A DNA stretch of 64,000 nucleotides from Allorhizobium pseudoryzae (lineage in GTDB: Bacteria; Pseudomonadota; Alphaproteobacteria; Rhizobiales; Rhizobiaceae): assembly GCF_011046245.1 (NCBI RefSeq), contig NZ_CP049241.1, forward strand, positions 2,434,001 through 2,498,000, read 5' to 3'. Position 1 is the first letter of the stretch, and every line of letters starts with the position of its first letter. A model generated the notes under the pieces. The model made no database searches and was not told where the DNA came from. It saw only the letters and a list, made by a program, of their open reading frames with translations. The translations under genes were made by a program, and so were the position numbers. Shown here one piece after another: positions 7,098-14,979 of the stretch.

Positions 7098-9983
7098 TCA
7101 CACCATTTCCCGGATCCGCTTCGCCAGCAGATCATAGTCATAGGGTTTGGTGATCAGGCTGGCGTGTTCCAGACCTTCCGAGCCGGGGACATGCATGTCG
7201 CCCGTGGCGAAGATGACGGGGAGGGTGGGCTGGTGTTCCCGGATTTTGCGGATGAGGTCGAGGCCGTTCATGTCGGGCAGGTGCACGTCGGTGACGAGGA
7301 TGTCGATCGCGCCGCCGTCGATGGCGGCAAGGGCTTCCTTGCCGTTGCCGGCTTCCACGACGCTGAAGCCGAAATCGGAGAGATAGTCAGCCGTCGAGAT
7401 GCGGATGAGCGCCTCGTCCTCGCAGAAGAGCACACGGATGGCGGAGGATGGTTCTGTCGTCATGGATGCGCCTCCTGATGAAAGGTCGGCCGTCGGGTGG
7501 CCGGCCCGCTCGCGTGCCTTGTCGAGCAGCGCGCGAATCTTGCGGGCCAGGGTTTCACGCGCATAGGGTTTGCTCAAGAGGTTGACGCCGGGATCCAGCC
7601 GGCCACCGTGCACGATGGAATTTTCCGTATAGCCGGACGTAAACAGCACCTCGATTTCCGGGCGGCGTTCGCGGGCCTTGCGGGCCAGTTCGCTGCTTTT
7701 CAGGCGTCCGGGCATCACCACGTCGGTAAACAGCAGGTCGATCGCCACACCGCTTTCGATGATGGCAAGCCCGCTGTCGGCATCGCGCGCCTTCAGCACC
7801 TTGTAGCCGAGGTCGGAGAGCATGTGCACGGTGATCTCGCGCACCGCCTCGTCATCCTCCACCACCAGCACGGTTTCTGACCCGCCGGTCACCTCGCCAC
7901 CGATCTCTTCGGTCAGAAGATCCTCGGTTTCCATCGAGCGCGGCAGGTAGATGCGCACCGTCGTGCCGCTGCCCACCTCGCTGTAGATGTTGATATGGCC
8001 GCCCGACTGTTTGACGAAACCATAGACCATCGACAGGCCAAGGCCGGTTCCCCGCCCTTCCGGCTTGGTGGTGAAGAAGGGATCGAAGGCGCGGGCCAGC
8101 ACATCCGGAGGCATGCCGCAGCCCGTATCGCTGACCGCCAGCATCACGTATTGCCCGGCTTGCACATCGAAGGCATTGCGGGTGTAATGATCGTCCAGAA
8201 AGGCGTTGCCGAGCTCGATGGTCAGGCGGCCGCGGCCATCCATCGCGTCGCGGGCGTTGATCGCGAGATTGAGAAGCGCGTTTTCGACATTCGACGGATC
8301 GACCTGCGTGTTCCACAGCCCGCCGCCGACGATGGTGTCGATCTCGATCGCTTCGCCAAGGCTGCGGCGGATCAGGTGATCCATCTCGCGCACCAGCCGG
8401 CCGAGGTTGATGACCTTGGGGGCGAGCGGCTGGCGGCGCCCGAAGGACAGAAGCTGGGAGGCAAGCCGCGCGCCGCGCGAGGCCCCGGAGAGCGCGCTTT
8501 CCAACCGCTTTTCCGCCGCCGCATTGCCGGCGATATCGCGCGACAGAAGCTGCAGGTTGCCGGTGATGACCTGCAGCAGGTTGTTGAAATCATGCGCGAT
8601 GCCGCCGGCCAGATTGCCGATCGCTTCCATCTTCTGGCTCTGGCGCAGCACTTCCTGCGTCTTCAACAGTTCGGCGGTGCGCTCTTCCACCCGGCTTTCC
8701 AGCGTGGAAGCCAGCGTTTCCAAACGGCTTTCGGTCTTCTTCTGGTCCTCGATGTCGGTGTTCGTCCCAACCCAGCGGATGATGTCGCCGCCGGCATTGG
8801 CTATCGGCACGGCGCGGCTGATGTGCCAGCGGTAATTGCCCTCGGCACAGCGCAGGCGCATTTCCGCCTGGAAGCTGCGCGCATTCTTGATGGCTTCTGC
8901 CCAGGTGCGCCAGACGCGGTCGCTGTCGTCCGGGTGCAGCATGGTGTCGATGATGTCGCGGCGTTCGGTGATATCGTCGACGCCGATATAGGTCAGCATC
9001 GGCAGGTTGCACCAGTCCAGGCGGCCTTCCGCGGTTGCCGTCCACACGTGGTTCGGCAGCACCTGCGCCAGCGAGCGGAACCGATCCTCGCTCTCGCGGG
9101 CCGCTTCCTGCGCCAGGTGCAGTTCGGTCACGTCATTGCCCTGGACAAAGATGCCGGTGACGGTTCCGCCCGCATCGCGCACGGGCTGAAACACGAAATC
9201 GATGAAGCGTTCGTCCAGGGTGCCCGGTTCCAAGCGCTGCAGCGCAACCTTGGCACCGAAGGCCCGGTAGGGCTCTCCGGTCGCAAACACCTGGTCGAGC
9301 AGTTCGTAAAAGCCCTGTCCCTCGATATCCGGCAGCGCGTCGCGCACGGTGCGCCCGACGATGTCGCTGCGGCCGACGAGCTTCAGATAGGCGGCATTGG
9401 CGATCTCGAAGACGTGGTCGCTGCCATGCAGCACGGCCATGAAACCCGGCGCCTGTTCAAACAGGCTGCGCAGGTATTCCCGCTCGCGCCCGAGCGCCAG
9501 GTTCTCGCCCTGAACGGCATCGGCGCGGCGCAGAACATCGGTTTCGATCTGCCAGGAACTCGGCACCGACTGGCGCAGGAGATGCAGTTCGGTGACATCC
9601 ACCGTATGCTGGAGGATGAGGCTGACCTTGCCGTCCTCGGTCTTGATCGGTGTGTGGGTGGCGCTCCAGTAGCGCTCGGCCATCGTGCCGTCCGGCTTGG
9701 CGATCGGGTAGGGGATCAGCGGCAGGTGATCCGGCTGGCCGGTCTTGAACACCTTGGCAAAGGACTGGCGCAGCAGCCGGCCATGCAGGGATTGCGGATC
9801 GCTGGGGAAAACCTCGAACATGTCGCGGCCGAGCAGGGCCTCGCGGGTCTGCATCGTGACTGCCAGATAGGCGTCATTCATCCCGACCATCACCAGTTCG
9901 GGATCCAGGATCACATACGGGTTGGGTGATAGATTAAAAAGCCTGTCAAGATCGAGCCCGGAGAGCCCAGTCCGTCGAAACAT
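7098..9983 (-). CDS. Triple-PAS hybrid sensor histidine kinase with two receiver domains
   Basis: A 961-residue cytoplasmic protein with no TM segment. PAS/PAC-like blocks lie at about 10-140 (NPYVILDPELVMVGMNDAYL), 165-295 and 300-415. A coiled coil follows, then HisKA with phospho-acceptor H464 (GGIAHDFNNLL). The ATPase has an N-box NLAINARDAMD (572-582) and a G-rich GRGTGLGLSMVYG (644-656). Receiver 1 covers about 704-820 with D754; receiver 2 covers about 848-960 with D899. A perfect AGGAGG (complement of 7471-7476) lies 7 bases before an in-frame ATG (7461-7463, Met841). Receiver 2 could thus also be made as a free ~121-residue response regulator. The stimulus is unknown; light, redox or a small ligand through PAS are possible. 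Confidence 0.9.
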   Translation of the reverse strand: MFRRTGLSGLDLDRLFNLSPNPYVILDPELVMVGMNDAYLAVTMQTREALLGRDMFEVFPSDPQSLHGRLLRQSFAKVFKTGQPDHLPLIPYPIAKPDGTMAERYWSATHTPIKTEDGKVSLILQHTVDVTELHLLRQSVPSSWQIETDVLRRADAVQGENLALGREREYLRSLFEQAPGFMAVLHGSDHVFEIANAAYLKLVGRSDIVGRTVRDALPDIEGQGFYELLDQVFATGEPYRAFGAKVALQRLEPGTLDERFIDFVFQPVRDAGGTVTGIFVQGNDVTELHLAQEAARESEDRFRSLAQVLPNHVWTATAEGRLDWCNLPMLTYIGVDDITERRDIIDTMLHPDDSDRVWRTWAEAIKNARSFQAEMRLRCAEGNYRWHISRAVPIANAGGDIIRWVGTNTDIEDQKKTESRLETLASTLESRVEERTAELLKTQEVLRQSQKMEAIGNLAGGIAHDFNNLLQVITGNLQLLSRDIAGNAAAEKRLESALSGASRGARLASQLLSFGRRQPLAPKVINLGRLVREMDHLIRRSLGEAIEIDTIVGGGLWNTQVDPSNVENALLNLAINARDAMDGRGRLTIELGNAFLDDHYTRNAFDVQAGQYVMLAVSDTGCGMPPDVLARAFDPFFTTKPEGRGTGLGLSMVYGFVKQSGGHINIYSEVGSGTTVRIYLPRSMETEDLLTEEIGGEVTGGSETVLVVEDDEAVREITVHMLSDLGYKVLKARDADSGLAIIESGVAIDLLFTDVVMPGRLKSSELARKARERRPEIEVLFTSGYTENSIVHGGRLDPGVNLLSKPYARETLARKIRALLDKARERAGHPTADLSSGGASMTTEPSSAIRVLFCEDEALIRISTADYLSDFGFSVVEAGNGKEALAAIDGGAIDILVTDVHLPDMNGLDLIRKIREHQPTLPVIFATGDMHVPGSEGLEHASLITKPYDYDLLAKRIREMV

Positions 9984-10227
9984 GCCATGTCCCCGTGCCG
10001 CACCTGTAATTCTCGGTGTTTATAGTGCGCAAACGCGGGCTGGCAAGGCGCGGGTTCGGAAGAAGATCCGCGGGGAAAAACTTGGTCTAGTATCGGACGG
10101 TGAGCTTGGTCTCATCAAGCAGGGCGTAAACACCTGTGGAATGCGCTCAAAGGGCCTGTTTCCGGGAGCCTTGCCGCGGCAGCTTCCCGGTCTTGATCAG
10201 CGTCCGGTCACGAAGGCTCGCTGCGCC

Positions 10228-10440
10228 TCAGAGGGCCGAGGCGCCAGCCGGGTCCAGACCCATCAGGTTGCGCGCGGCCCGCAGATCCCGTCCGTAGGAG
10301 GTGCGAAGGCTTTCGCGCGCCGTATCCATCAGCAGATCTTCCCGGCGGGTGAGGTGGAACACGCCATCGGCAAAGGTGCCGGTCGCGTTCTCCTCGTTTT
10401 CGGTTTTCAGCCACTCTTCAATGAAGGTCATGATCGTCAT
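10228..10440 (-). CDS. Small hypothetical protein
   Basis: A 70-residue protein (MTIMTFIEEWLKTENEENAT..., RREDLLMDTARESLRTSYGR, ending LMGLDPAGASAL). Codon use in the frame looks coding. No family is recognised; it is mostly helical and acidic at the N-terminus, with no signal peptide or TM segment. It is isolated between the hybrid kinase and a divergent small gene, so context says nothing about function. An ATG also occurs at 10431 in frame. Confidence 0.45.
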   Translation of the reverse strand: MTIMTFIEEWLKTENEENATGTFADGVFHLTRREDLLMDTARESLRTSYGRDLRAARNLMGLDPAGASAL

Positions 10441-10857
10441 CGTTCACTCCGTCGACAGCCAAACGAGCAACATGCGGCTTCGTTCCATCAGAGCAGATGG
10501 AGGTTAAGGAATTGGTGGGTGGCGGATATCACGTGTGGCCTCCCCACGCGGTCGTGCCCTGGAACGGACACGGAACACAAGGGGATCGGGCGAAAGCGCA
10601 ATTCACAGCTTGTCCACAAGGTGTGCAGGATGGTCGCTCTTCGACATGTCGTGCATGTTCAAGGCGTTGCGCGGGAGTGCGGGAGGCGGTGTGGATGGAA
10701 CGTTAGGGGCGGAACAAACGCTACGGCGTGCGGCGAGGACGAGGCGTCCGGGAGGTGCGACAGGGCCGCGAACCGGCGAAGCGTTTCGCCGAGATGCCCT
10801 TGCGATATTTCTGTCGCAATTGGAGGCGATAACAGTGTGGCTGCTGGAGGAATGGCC
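10441..10857. other. Intergenic region without a recognised gene
   Basis: This 417-bp gap lies between divergent small genes. Short open frames exist on both strands, but none has a convincing ribosome site or recognisable product. It presumably carries the two divergent promoters. I see no palindrome or repeat of note. Confidence 0.5.
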
Positions 10858-11100
10858 ATGGATGCTGAACTGAGTGTGACGGAACTGGCGAATGATCCGC
10901 TGATCGGCATGCTGATGCGCGCAGATGGCGTCGGTCAGGATCAACTGTCTGAACTGCTGTGCCAGGCGGCGCGGCTGCAGGTGGCGCATCTTCAGGATCG
11001 CATCCGCCAGGCCCGTGCGGAAGACTTCTACAGCCGTCTCGATCTCGCCTATCAGGTGCGGCCGGCGGGGTCGCGCCCGGCACGCCCGTCCGGCGCCTGA
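10858..11100 (+). CDS. Small hypothetical protein
   Basis: An 80-residue protein starting at ATG 10858, chosen because GGAGG (10846-10850) is 7 bases upstream; the ATG at 10852 is too close, and the same frame stays open far upstream without coding character. The sequence (LSVTELANDPLIGMLMRADG, QLSELLCQAARLQVAHLQDR) is amphipathic helix followed by a basic, proline-rich tail. Family not recognised. It ends 22 bp from the convergent deacetylase gene. Confidence 0.5.
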   Translation: MDAELSVTELANDPLIGMLMRADGVGQDQLSELLCQAARLQVAHLQDRIRQARAEDFYSRLDLAYQVRPAGSRPARPSGA

Positions 11101-11121
11101 CCCTCTCCGCCCGTTCGACGC

Positions 11122-11931
11122 TCAGGGCGCGGTGCCGGCGTCGCCCGTTTCACCTGCTTCCGACAGGCGGACAAAATTCACGCCGCGCCGCTTCAGGTCT
11201 GCAAGCGCCCGCGCCACCCCTTCGCCTGCCGCATGGCCAGGCTGGTTGATGTGGGCAATGATCACGTCCCCGTCCTTTGCGGAGGCAATCTTCTTTTCGC
11301 TCATGGCGGCGCCCAGCAGTGATCCTCCATCGCCGTTGAGGGAGTAACCGGCAATGCGGTATCCCATGGCGCGGATCTGGCGGATGGCGGAGGGGCTGTA
11401 TTTCGCCGTCGATCCGCGAAACCAGGTGGGCCGTGAAAAACCGGCCGCTTCGATGGCCGCATTGCCGCCGGCCACCTCCCGTTCGACGGCCAATGCCGAT
11501 CCCGCTGCGGCAATTCCATAGATCGACATCGGCACATCGACGGCCGGTACATGGTTTTCGCCGTGGTTTTCCACCTCGAACAGCTCCGGATGCTGGCGAA
11601 GGATGGCAACCGCTTCCGGATTGCTGCGCAGCCAGCGGGCTGTCACGAAGATCGTCGCGGGGATCTGTTCTGCGATCAGCACGGACAGGATCCGCATGTC
11701 GGTCTTGCCCATGCAGGCATCAAGCGTGAGCGCCACCTGCGGGCGGCTGCGATCCTGTGCCGGCAGAAGGCGCAAGTGCGGCTCCAGGAGACGCGGTGTC
11801 ACGGGCCGCACGGGAAGTGACGGCACTGCCGCAATGACAACAGGCTTCGCATCGATCGCACGGCTTGGCAGTGCCGGCGACAGCGAAAGGAGAGCGGCAA
11901 GAAACACGGCGGAAAGCACACGGTCTGTCAT
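11122..11931 (-). CDS. Exported polysaccharide deacetylase-family protein
   Basis: A 269-residue protein with a Sec signal peptide (residues 1-25, LSAVFLAALLSLSPALPSRA). The NodB-homology core shows the catalytic Asp/metal segment ALTLDACMG, the metal-binding His motif in ENHGENH, the FRGSTAKYSPSA loop in place of the usual R-P-P/Y motif, and the late GDVIIAHINQPG motif with its His. Members remove N- or O-acetyl groups from chitin, peptidoglycan or exopolysaccharide in the periplasm. The substrate cannot be read from sequence. Monocistronic, convergent with the small gene at 10858. Confidence 0.85.
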   Translation of the reverse strand: MTDRVLSAVFLAALLSLSPALPSRAIDAKPVVIAAVPSLPVRPVTPRLLEPHLRLLPAQDRSRPQVALTLDACMGKTDMRILSVLIAEQIPATIFVTARWLRSNPEAVAILRQHPELFEVENHGENHVPAVDVPMSIYGIAAAGSALAVEREVAGGNAAIEAAGFSRPTWFRGSTAKYSPSAIRQIRAMGYRIAGYSLNGDGGSLLGAAMSEKKIASAKDGDVIIAHINQPGHAAGEGVARALADLKRRGVNFVRLSEAGETGDAGTAP

Positions 11932-12277
11932 CGGCAGGGATCGGCAAGAGGAGGAAAGGTCGCGGCCTGTGGTGAACAGGATCCTGCCGCTCTATCGCAA
12001 GGCGGAGTTTTGCACCAGTTACAGTTCTGCAATGCGGACCCGCAAGGATGAATGCACTGTTCCTGTGTCGCAATGGCGCATCCAACCACCGCTGCTTACC
12101 AGTTGCTAACCGCAGTTTGCGACGGCGAGAGACGTTTTGCGACAGGGCGGTAATCTCCTGTTTGCCATCCCTGGTGGCGCGGGAAACCGTCGGACCCCCC
12201 ACTCTGACGAGTGCGACGGTTTCCCAACGGTTTCTGCATGAGGCGGCGACTGCCCAATTGCCTGACAGGTGAGCTTG
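11932..12277. other. Intergenic region with a long composite hairpin
   Basis: This 346-bp gap lies between divergent genes. The only clear structure is the stem-loop at 12181-12225 described separately. The rest shows no supported gene. Confidence 0.5.
12181..12225 (+). promoter_or_regulatory. Composite stem-loop in the leader of a small gene
   Basis: GGGAAACCGTCG (12181-12192) pairs perfectly with CGACGGTTTCCC (12214-12225). Inside, CACTC (12200-12204) pairs with GAGTG (12209-12213) around a TGAC tetraloop, leaving a 7-base bulge GACCCCC on one side. It ends 52 bases before the ATG at 12278 and has no T-run, so a leader structure, protein-binding site or operator is likelier than a terminator. 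Confidence 0.45.
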
Positions 12278-12481
12278 ATGATCAAGGAAGACGCGGCCAT
12301 CGATGGCATTTTGAATCCCGAGGAACTCGCGCTGCTGCAGCGCATCTTCGACGACGCGCTACGGGGAACCGGTTATCCGCGGCAGAGCCTGGAGGCCAAT
12401 CTGCTGGCATCGCTCATCATTCATCTTTATCTTCGGGGTGTCCGAAAGGAAGAAAGTCTACGCGCGCTTTTGGCGGCCTGA
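12278..12481 (+). CDS. Small conserved-type hypothetical protein
   Basis: A 67-residue protein from ATG 12278 (AGGTGAG just upstream; GTG 12269 is in frame but has no ribosome site). The sequence is helical: AIDGILNPEELALLQRIFDD, LRGTGYPRQSLEANLLASLI, HLYLRGVRKEESLRALLAA. It resembles short alphaproteobacterial proteins of unknown function; I cannot name a family. It is preceded by the composite hairpin at 12181 and ends 50 bp from the convergent chemoreceptor gene. Confidence 0.55.
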   Translation: MIKEDAAIDGILNPEELALLQRIFDDALRGTGYPRQSLEANLLASLIIHLYLRGVRKEESLRALLAA

Positions 12482-12531
12482 TGGATCGGCCGCCATGCGC
12501 TTGGCTAACAACTCTCTTTTTGCCGAGCGGC

Positions 12532-14307
12532 TCAGAATTCCTCCCAATCCTCCTTCAGGGCGTTGGCGCCGCTGACGGCCGGGGCAGGGCGTCTGGCCGG
12601 AGCGCTTCTTGCCGGAGCGGACGGGGCGGATGCGGCGTGACGTTGGGGCGCCGGTGCGCTGGAGCGGCCATTCAGGGTAAAGTGGGACAGCAACTGGCGC
12701 AGGCCCGCGGTTTCAGTGGCGAGCGAGGCGCTTGCAGCGTTCGATTCCTCGACCATCGCGGCGTTCTGCTGGGTCATCTGATCCATCTGGTTGATGGCGC
12801 CGTTGACTTCGCCGAGCGCAACCGACTGTTCCTTGGCGGCACTCGCAATGGCTTCGATGCGTTCATTGACGGCGGAAATATTGCCTTCGATGAGTTTCAG
12901 CGCCTTGCCGGTCTCGCTGACGAGGCGAACACCGTTTTCAACCTCTGTCGATGAATTCTGAATCAGCCCCTTGATTTCCTTGGCGGCGGCGGCGGAGCGC
13001 TGCGCCAGTTCGCGCACTTCCTGGGCGACGACTGCAAAGCCCTTGCCGGCTTCCCCGGCGCGAGCTGCCTCGACGCCGGCATTCAGTGCGAGCAGGTTGG
13101 TCTGGAAGGCGATTTCATCGATGACACCGATGATGTTCGAGATCTGGCCCGAGGAGGCTTCAATGCGTGCCATGGCGCTGACGGCATCCGCCACGACCTT
13201 TGCCGAGTTGATGGCGCCGGTATTGGCGGTCGCGGCGGCGGCCTTGGCTTCGTCGGCGCGCTGCGAGGAGGTCGTCACGTTCGTGGTGATTTCGTCGAGT
13301 GCTGCGGCTGTCTCCTCCAGCGAGGCGGCCTGCTGTTCGGTGCGTTTCGACAGATCCTCCGCGCTTCGGCTGATTTCGCGTGTGCCGGTATCGATTTCCT
13401 GCGTCGAACGGGCGACCGCGCCCAGCGTTTCGGCGAGTTGCGAGACGGCGCTATTGAAGTTGTTGCGCAGGAGTTCGAAATCCTTGGCGAAGCTGGATTG
13501 GATCGTGCAGGTGAGATCGCCAGCGGCCATCTTCTTCAACCCTTCGCCGATCTGATCCACCGCGCGGACACGCTCCGTCACGTCGGTCGCGAACTTGACC
13601 ACCTTCGTCACCCGGCCCTTTTCGTCGAGGATCGGATTGTAGGAGGCATTGATCACGACGGTCCTGCCACCCTTGCCGATGCGGGTGAATTCAGCGGCCT
13701 GGAACCGGCCGGCATTCAATTCCGACCAGAAGGTGCGGTAGTCGGCGCTTGCTGCATAGCTCGGATCAACGAACATGCTGTGATGTTTGCCCTGGATCTC
13801 GTCCAGCCGATAACCGAGTGTCGTCAGGAAGTTCTCGTTGGCGGTGACGACCTTGCCATCCGTGGTGAACTCGATGATCGCCTGCACCCGGCTGATGGCT
13901 TCCATCTGGTTTTGGTAATCGACATTCAGCATCCGGGCTTTCGCGTCGAACCACTCGACGGCAAAGCCGGTCACTTTGGAACCCTCTTTCAGCGGCGTCA
14001 CCGTGAGGTCGAAGGCGCGGTGTCCCACCCAGATGGTCGCCTTGTGCGGCTTCTGCAGCGAGGCCAGCATCTTGCGCTGATGCTGCGGGTTCTTGTGAAA
14101 GATGTCGATATTGGCGCCGATCAGCTTGTCTACGGCGAAGGCCGGCAGTTCCTTCTTGAGATCACTTTCCGCTTCGATGAGAAGCGCGCGCACGGCCTCG
14201 TTCATGTAGCGGATGTTCAACCCGACGTCCGCAATCATGATGTTCGCGCCGACGCTGTTCAGCGCCTGCATCTTCATCCCGAGATTCTTGCCTGCAAAGC
14301 CGAACAT
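12532..14307 (-). CDS. Soluble PAS-containing methyl-accepting chemotaxis protein
   Basis: A 591-residue protein from the ATG complementary to 14305-14307, chosen for GGGAG upstream; 12 codons further upstream are open. It has no TM segment. Two PAS domains precede the signalling part (ALNSVGANIMIADVGLNIRY; then IIEFTTDGKVVTANENFLTT with HHSMFV). A HAMP-like linker and the MCP hairpin tip [20 protein letters not shown] and [19 protein letters not shown] follow. The last residues are DWEEF, matching the aromatic-x-x-x-F pentapeptide tether that recruits CheR/CheB. It would relay cytoplasmic cues, probably energy, redox or metabolite state, to CheA. The Ala/Pro-rich stretch before the pentapeptide acts as a flexible arm. 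Confidence 0.9.
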   Translation of the reverse strand: MFGFAGKNLGMKMQALNSVGANIMIADVGLNIRYMNEAVRALLIEAESDLKKELPAFAVDKLIGANIDIFHKNPQHQRKMLASLQKPHKATIWVGHRAFDLTVTPLKEGSKVTGFAVEWFDAKARMLNVDYQNQMEAISRVQAIIEFTTDGKVVTANENFLTTLGYRLDEIQGKHHSMFVDPSYAASADYRTFWSELNAGRFQAAEFTRIGKGGRTVVINASYNPILDEKGRVTKVVKFATDVTERVRAVDQIGEGLKKMAAGDLTCTIQSSFAKDFELLRNNFNSAVSQLAETLGAVARSTQEIDTGTREISRSAEDLSKRTEQQAASLEETAAALDEITTNVTTSSQRADEAKAAAATANTGAINSAKVVADAVSAMARIEASSGQISNIIGVIDEIAFQTNLLALNAGVEAARAGEAGKGFAVVAQEVRELAQRSAAAAKEIKGLIQNSSTEVENGVRLVSETGKALKLIEGNISAVNERIEAIASAAKEQSVALGEVNGAINQMDQMTQQNAAMVEESNAASASLATETAGLRQLLSHFTLNGRSSAPAPQRHAASAPSAPARSAPARRPAPAVSGANALKEDWEEF

Positions 14308-14760
14308 TCCGATCTCCCACTGCCTATCAGGTTGCCAATCCATGCGTTAACGATGCCGGACACAGCAGTCTTTGGGCACTTGAGAACGCGTCGACCTCAA
14401 TTTTTAGGGGTGCCTAATTAATGGCGGGTAAAACGCATTCGCCAGCTTTACGTGTGTGATTTATTGGGGTTTTTTCTGAAATTTGCCTTTTAAGTATACG
14501 GATATACTGAGAATAATCTGATGTCGCTCACGTGTATATATTTTTGAACGGGAGATGTTGCTTATCGTGCATTGTCTCCGCCATGGTGTGCGGGGATACA
14601 GAGGTCAGCTTTGCGCCAAGTTGCGCACTTAATGTTTTGTTACGGAATGGCGCCATATCCTGAACCATCGGTCGCACGATTCGTTGACTTGTGAGGGGGG
14701 AACGATCCGGCGGTCGCATTCGTTGGTCGTTCAAACTTCGACGGACGACGGGAGGAACCC
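14308..14760. other. Divergent intergenic region, AT-rich, with a small palindrome
   Basis: This 453-bp gap lies between the chemoreceptor and a short TM protein. It is clearly more AT-rich than its neighbours. AGTATA-CGGA-TATACT (14493-14508) is a 16-bp inverted repeat that could be an operator. No gene is supported. Confidence 0.45.
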
Positions 14761-14943
14761 ATGCGTGGCAGAGGTAAGACCGTACATAAAATCCAGCGCC
14801 TGTCGATGAAGATCCTGATCGGCGCTTTTCTGGGATGCGCCCTGCTCGCGGGGCTCCAGCTTGTTGTTCTCACGAAAGTTGACGCTGCGATGAAGACGCA
14901 GCAGACGAGCCTCGCCGAGGCCCGCACCGCCTTTCTGCGATAA
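14761..14943 (+). CDS. Short single-TM protein resembling a chemoreceptor N-terminus
   Basis: A 60-residue protein with a good ribosome site (GGGAGG, 5 bases before ATG). A basic start (RGRGKTVHKIQRLSMK) is followed by one TM helix ILIGAFLGCALLAGLQLVVL and a periplasmic-facing tail KVDAAMKTQQTSLAEARTAFLR, then TAA. The layout is that of the first TM helix of a transmembrane MCP or sensor kinase, but nothing continues it. It is either a genuine small membrane protein or the stub of a deleted receptor. A strong hairpin follows at once. Confidence 0.45.
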   Translation: MRGRGKTVHKIQRLSMKILIGAFLGCALLAGLQLVVLTKVDAAMKTQQTSLAEARTAFLR

Positions 14944-14969
14944 CTGCGCTGAAGGTTTCTTCAGCGCAG
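14944..14969. terminator. Hairpin between convergent genes
   Basis: CTGCGCTGAAG (14944-14954), loop GTTT, CTTCAGCGCAG (14959-14969): an 11-bp perfect stem starting right after the stop of the short TM gene and 11 bp before the end of the convergent epimerase gene. No long T-run on either side, so it is a bidirectional hairpin of moderate confidence as a terminator. Confidence 0.6.
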
Positions 14970-14979
14970 CAAGTCTCTA

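Noticed and set aside
7995-9929. Long open frame (644 codons) on the plus strand opposite the hybrid kinase
   Set aside because: It is a shadow of the kinase gene in a high-GC genome. The sequence is His/Arg/Gly-rich without recognisable domains, while the minus strand shows complete PAS, kinase and receiver motifs.
9922-10857. Upstream extension of the 80-residue protein to 392 residues
   Set aside because: The extra part overlaps the kinase start and an opposite small gene, has no coding character, and a good ribosome site supports ATG 10858.
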